Below are positions 60,962 to 64,000 of a stretch of DNA of 64,000 bases, piece after piece; the first letter of the stretch is position 1, and each line of letters begins with the position of its first letter. The notes under the pieces were generated by a model. That model was not told where the DNA came from. It worked only from the letters and a program-made list of their open reading frames with translations, and ran no database searches. The position numbers and the translations under genes were made by a program. Source of the stretch: an uncultured Oscillospiraceae bacterium (GTDB taxonomy: Bacteria; Bacillota; Clostridia; Oscillospirales; Oscillospiraceae); contig CAKTFW010000002.1 in NCBI GenBank assembly GCA_934561175.1, positions 62,001 to 126,000 on the forward strand, written 5' to 3'.

Positions 60962-62173
60962 ATGGCACTGGTAGTTCAGAAATTTGGCGGTAGTTCGGTT
61001 GCGAATGCGGATCGAATCCGGAATGTGGCGGATATTGTCACAAAAACATATCAGCAGGGAAACGATGTCGTGGTTGTGCTTTCGGCACAGGGCGACACGA
61101 CGGATGATTTGATTGCAAAGGCGGCGGAGCTGAATCCGAAATGCTCCAAGCGTGAGATGGATATGCTGCTGGCAACTGGCGAGCAGATGTCGATTTCCCT
61201 GACGGCAATGGCAATTGAGGCATTGGGATTCCCGGTGATTTCGTTGACGGGCTGGCAGGTTGGAATGCAGACTGACAGCAGTTATGGTGCAGCCCGGATC
61301 CGAAAGGTCGCGGGCTCCCGTATTCGGGAAGAACTGGATAAGAAAAAAATCGTGCTGGTGGCCGGGTTCCAGGGGTTGAACAAATATGGTGATATCACTA
61401 CGCTGGGACGCGGCGGCTCTGATACGACGGCCGTGGCGCTGGCTGTGGCGTTAAAGGCAAATCTCTGCCAGATTTATACCGATGTGGACGGTGTTTACAC
61501 CGCCGATCCGCGTATCGTCCCGAATGCGAGAAAGCTGGACGAGATTACTTATGATGAAATGCTGGAATTGGCGGCGCTTGGCGCGCAGGTGCTGCATCAC
61601 CGTTCCGTGGAGATGGCAAAGCGGTACAACATGGAGCTGGAGGTTCTTTCCAGCTTCTCAAGAAAACCGGGTACGATTGTCAAGGAGGTTGTAAAAGGTA
61701 TGGAGAAAATGTTTGTGAGCGGCGTTGCACAGGACAAGAAGATTGCCCGTGTGGCGCTGGTGGGCCTGAAGGATGAGCCGGGGGTTGCCTACAAGGTTTT
61801 TGCGTTGATGGCCCGTGGCCAGATCAATGTAGATATTATCCTGCAGTCGATTGGCCGCAACAACACGAAAGACATCAGCTTTACCGTAGGAGAGACGGAT
61901 GCAGAAGCCTGCGCGAAGCTGCTGGAGGAGAATCGATCCGCACTGTGCTATGACCATTTTGACATTGCAACCGATGTGGCCAAGGTTTCGATTGTTGGTG
62001 CCGGCATGGCAACCAATTCCGGTGTGGCGTCGCAGATGTTTGAGGCACTCTATGACGCGAATATCAATATTCGCATGATCTCTACCAGCGAGATCAAGGT
62101 TTCTGTTCTGATTAACAAAGAAGATGCAGAGCGGGCGGTCCGCGCTATTCACGACAAGTTTTTCCAGAACTGA
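60962..62173 (+). CDS. lysC: Aspartate kinase
   Basis: 403 aa. The kinase domain has VVQKFGGSSVANADRI, TGEQMSISLTAMA, TLGRGGSDTTAVALAVAL and IYTDVDGVYTADPRIV; two C-terminal ACT domains (KIARVALVGLKDEPGVAYKV; VSIVGAGMATNSGVASQMF) give feedback control by lysine and/or threonine. First committed step of Lys/Thr/Met/DAP synthesis. GGAGGC before ATG 60962. Encoded as one ORF that may also yield a short beta form. Confidence 0.97.
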   Translation: MALVVQKFGGSSVANADRIRNVADIVTKTYQQGNDVVVVLSAQGDTTDDLIAKAAELNPKCSKREMDMLLATGEQMSISLTAMAIEALGFPVISLTGWQVGMQTDSSYGAARIRKVAGSRIREELDKKKIVLVAGFQGLNKYGDITTLGRGGSDTTAVALAVALKANLCQIYTDVDGVYTADPRIVPNARKLDEITYDEMLELAALGAQVLHHRSVEMAKRYNMELEVLSSFSRKPGTIVKEVVKGMEKMFVSGVAQDKKIARVALVGLKDEPGVAYKVFALMARGQINVDIILQSIGRNNTKDISFTVGETDAEACAKLLEENRSALCYDHFDIATDVAKVSIVGAGMATNSGVASQMFEALYDANINIRMISTSEIKVSVLINKEDAERAVRAIHDKFFQN

Positions 62174-62184
62174 GCACATAATGC

Positions 62185-62219
62185 ACGCCCCTTCGCCGTA
62201 GAAATAGGCGAGGGGGCGT
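62185..62219 (+). terminator. Hairpin after lysC
   Basis: 13-bp GC-rich stem with one G-U pair, 11 bp after the lysC stop; only TTTGG follows, so partial read-through into the next gene is likely. Confidence 0.65.
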
Positions 62220-62224
62220 TTGGC

Positions 62225-62707
62225 ATGGTGAGGAAAATTTTGTGGCTTTATGTTGGAACTGCGCTGTTGGGCACGGCATGGCACTTTTTATATCCGTGGG
62301 TACCAATCCCGCTGGTTGGCTTGATAGCACCGGTTAATGAGAGCGTTTGGGAACATTTGAAATTGCTGTTTTGGCCATTTTTGTTCGCATCACCCTGGAT
62401 TGCAGCGATGGCGCCGCGCAAGCAGCAGGGCTGGGGTGGGTGCCTTGCGGCATTGCTGTTCATGCCGGTTTTGCTGCTCGGCGTTTACTACCCAGGTGTT
62501 GCGGGATTTGGTATCCGGACCGAGGCGTTTCCTGTCGTGCTGTATTATGCTGTGCTGGCAGCGGGCTTTTTCCTGGCTTACCGGCTGCGAAGCAGCACGG
62601 CGATCGGAGACTGGGCAGGGACGCTTTTGATGGGAGTCGGCTTTTATTGCGCATGTCTGGTTGTGTTCTCACTGGCGGCGCCGCCGCTTCAAATTTTTCA
62701 GGGATAA
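62225..62707 (+). CDS. DUF6512-type membrane protein
   Basis: 160 aa with five hydrophobic helices. LIAPVNESVWEHLKLLFWPF is the hallmark block; the rest (GVYYPGVAGFGIRTEAFPVV, GDWAGTLLMGVGFYCACLVV) also fits this family of unknown function in Clostridia. It lies directly after the lysC hairpin and has a weak SD (no GGAGG), so its expression level is uncertain. Confidence 0.78.
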   Translation: MVRKILWLYVGTALLGTAWHFLYPWVPIPLVGLIAPVNESVWEHLKLLFWPFLFASPWIAAMAPRKQQGWGGCLAALLFMPVLLLGVYYPGVAGFGIRTEAFPVVLYYAVLAAGFFLAYRLRSSTAIGDWAGTLLMGVGFYCACLVVFSLAAPPLQIFQG

Positions 62708-62717
62708 GCAAAAAAGA

Positions 62718-62746
62718 ATTGACAAGCGCTTGCGTATGTGGTAGAG
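62718..62746 (+). promoter_or_regulatory. Promoter of infC-rpmI-rplT
   Basis: TTGACA (62718-62723), 17-bp spacer, TAGAGT (62741-62746). Confidence 0.85.
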
Positions 62747-62752
62747 TATACA

Positions 62753-62900
62753 AGCAGAAGAAAGAAGGAGCGGTGGCCCCGCCCTCACCTCCAGCATCGC
62801 GAAGAGGTTGATAAGAACAATAAGACCCAAAGGGTCTTTGCTTTGTGCGGGTGCCAGTTGCGGTATCCGTACTTTTTTTATTGCTTTGGAGGTGTTTTCC
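62753..62900 (+). promoter_or_regulatory. infC operon leader (L20-type) with attenuator
   Basis: About 150 nt between promoter and infC with no ORF. It holds smaller hairpins (AGACCCAAAGGGTCT at 62824-62838) and a terminator stem GTGCGG...CCGTAC extended by TGCC/GGTA (62845-62872) followed by seven T. This arrangement fits the L20 leader, in which ribosomal protein L20 binds and causes early termination. The L20-binding site itself was not identified base by base. Confidence 0.8.
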
Positions 62901-62901
62901 C

Positions 62902-63420
62902 ATCGGCAAATTAGAGCATCAGCTGAATGAAGAAATCGTAGATAAGGAAATCCGTGTGATTGGCGCCGACGGCGCACAGCTCGGAATCATGGCGCCGACG
63001 GATGCGCTGCGGCTTGCTTATGAGCAGGATCTCGATCTGGTGAAAATTTCACCGAACGCAGTTCCCCCAGTTTGCAAGATCATGAACTATGGTAAGTTCC
63101 GCTTTGAGCAGACCAAAAAAGAAAAGGAAGCCAAGAAAAATCAGCATGTCGTCGAGATCAAGGAGATTCGGATGTCTCCGAGCATCGATACCAACGATTT
63201 CAATGTCAAGGTGAAGAATGCACAGAAATTCCTCAAGGATGGCGACAGAGTCAAGGTTACGGTTCGTTTCCGCGGCCGTGAGATGGCGCATACCAGCCTC
63301 GGTGAGGATCTGCTGAAGAAATTCGGCACAGACTGCGCAGAGGTTGCCTCGGTTGAAAAAAATCCGAAGCTGGATGGCAGACACATGTCCATGTTCCTGT
63401 CGCCCAAGACTGCAAAATAA
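62902..63420 (+). CDS. infC: Translation initiation factor IF-3
   Basis: 172 aa. Begins GKLEHQLNEEIVDKEIRVIG, then LVKISPNAVPPVCKIMNYGK, IRMSPSIDTNDFNVKVKNAQ and KVTVRFRGREMAHTSLG. The start is ATC at 62902-62904, ten nt after GGAGGTG; a rare start codon is the rule for infC because IF-3 represses its own translation by rejecting non-standard starts. The ATG-started longer frame would run through the attenuator. Confidence 0.95.
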   Translation: MGKLEHQLNEEIVDKEIRVIGADGAQLGIMAPTDALRLAYEQDLDLVKISPNAVPPVCKIMNYGKFRFEQTKKEKEAKKNQHVVEIKEIRMSPSIDTNDFNVKVKNAQKFLKDGDRVKVTVRFRGREMAHTSLGEDLLKKFGTDCAEVASVEKNPKLDGRHMSMFLSPKTAK

Positions 63421-63447
63421 TATCCGAATACGGAAGGAGAAGCAATT

Positions 63448-63645
63448 ATGCCGAAGATTAAGACCCATAGCGGCGCGAAAAAGAGATTTAAGCTGACCAA
63501 GACCGGTAAGGTCAAGCGCGCTCACGCATTTAAGAGCCATATCCTCACCAAGAAGGACACCAAGCGGACCCGTCGCCTGCGCAGCGGTGCCTATGCCGAC
63601 AAGACCAATGTCGACGCGATCAAGAAAATGATCCCGTACAAATAA
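63448..63645 (+). CDS. rpmI: Ribosomal protein L35
   Basis: 65 aa, [20 protein letters not shown] start, very basic, RTRRLRSG near the end. GGAG upstream. Second gene of the infC operon. Confidence 0.97.
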   Translation: MPKIKTHSGAKKRFKLTKTGKVKRAHAFKSHILTKKDTKRTRRLRSGAYADKTNVDAIKKMIPYK

Positions 63646-63671
63646 GGGTAGACATACAGGAGGATTAAAAA

Positions 63672-64000
63672 ATGGCAAGAGTTAAAGGCGCAATGATGAC
63701 GCGCAAAAGAAGAAATAAAACGCTGAAGCTCGCCAAGGGCTATTGGGGCAGCAAGTCCAAGCACTTTAAGATGGCCAAAGAGGCTGTCATGAAGTCCGGC
63801 GCGTATGCATATATTGGCCGCAAGCAGAAGAAGCGCGACTACCGCAAGCTGTGGATTGCTCGTATCTCCGCTGCTGTGGCTCCTTATGAGATCAACTATT
63901 CTCGGTTCATGTACGGCCTGAAGAAAGCTGGTATCGAGATGAATCGAAAGATGCTCTCTGAACTGGCAATCACGGATCCGACCGCGTTCAAGGCGATTGT
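63672..64000 (+). CDS. rplT: Ribosomal protein L20, 5' part
   Basis: 109 codons before the window ends: [20 protein letters not shown], then [20 protein letters not shown] and [21 protein letters not shown]20 assembles 23S rRNA and represses its own operon through the leader. The gene needs only about eight more codons. Confidence 0.97.
   Translation, partial: MARVKGAMMTRKRRNKTLKLAKGYWGSKSKHFKMAKEAVMKSGAYAYIGRKQKKRDYRKLWIARISAAVAPYEINYSRFMYGLKKAGIEMNRKMLSELAITDPTAFKAI

Overview
The window reads as chromosomal DNA of a strictly anaerobic, spore-forming Clostridia member, probably a gut Oscillospirales/Butyricicoccus-like bacterium. The evidence is a moderately GC-rich composition, Gram-positive SD and sigma-A signals, a yabP-yabQ-divIC-S1 sporulation/division cluster, a SUF system with SufU, anaerobic class III ribonucleotide reductase, PPi-type phosphofructokinase, a T-box leader, c-di-AMP receptor DarA and high-molecular-weight rubredoxin. 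The genus is inference.

Layout. 1-8040: 5' end of miaB, deoB, a parvulin-like lipid-anchored or membrane-anchored foldase, a diacylglycerol-kinase-like enzyme, then a GntR(YtrA-type)/ABC ATPase/ABC permease operon with a clear palindromic operator; its permease carries a C-terminal RsiV-like (DUF3298) domain and is followed by a short VanZ-like gene. 8041-17030: rqcH and mrnC, a secreted cysteine-peptidase-like protein, then an Rrf2/IscR-type regulator with sufCBDSU. 17031-19306: a phage/ICE-derived 'polyvalent protein' fragment (HExxH domain plus ADP-ribosyltransferase-like domain) wedged against the 3' end of tcdA, containing a small out-of-frame gene.

20355-27573: a 7.2-kb integrative island in tRNA-Ala(GGC). 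It is bounded by a 66-bp direct repeat of the tRNA 3' end and has a tyrosine integrase next to the intact tRNA, integrase arm-like repeats at both ends, a complete HsdR without HsdM or HsdS, several broken genes, and a roughly 290-nt stretch dense in inverted repeats that may be a structured RNA.

27600-41000: DUF4317 protein, sbcDC, a YgjP-like metalloprotein, DUF4186, an alanine/sodium symporter, darA, a flavin-reductase/rubredoxin fusion, a VOC protein, a T-box-controlled aminotransferase, a ClC antiporter of CLC-F-like appearance and an SDR. 40700-47800: S1 protein, divIC, yabQ, yabP, dut, nrdG, an LTA-synthase-like sulfatase, and nrdD with an NrdR-like operator. 47900-48200 holds a group II intron maturase scrap. 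48200-64000: YgiQ radical SAM, DegV, a subtilase whose frame runs through a terminator, an SLH-domain protein, fba and pfp (divergent), pta, an RluD-type pseudouridine synthase, YtvI-like permease, ACT protein-hom-lysC (aspartate-family synthesis), a DUF6512 membrane protein, and the infC-rpmI-rplT operon with an attenuator leader, running off the right edge.

Functionally most of the window is housekeeping: nucleotide salvage and anaerobic dNTP supply, Fe-S assembly, glycolysis and acetate metabolism, DNA and translation quality control, sporulation. The accessory parts are the polyvalent-protein fragment, the tRNA-Ala island and the intron scrap; all show decay.
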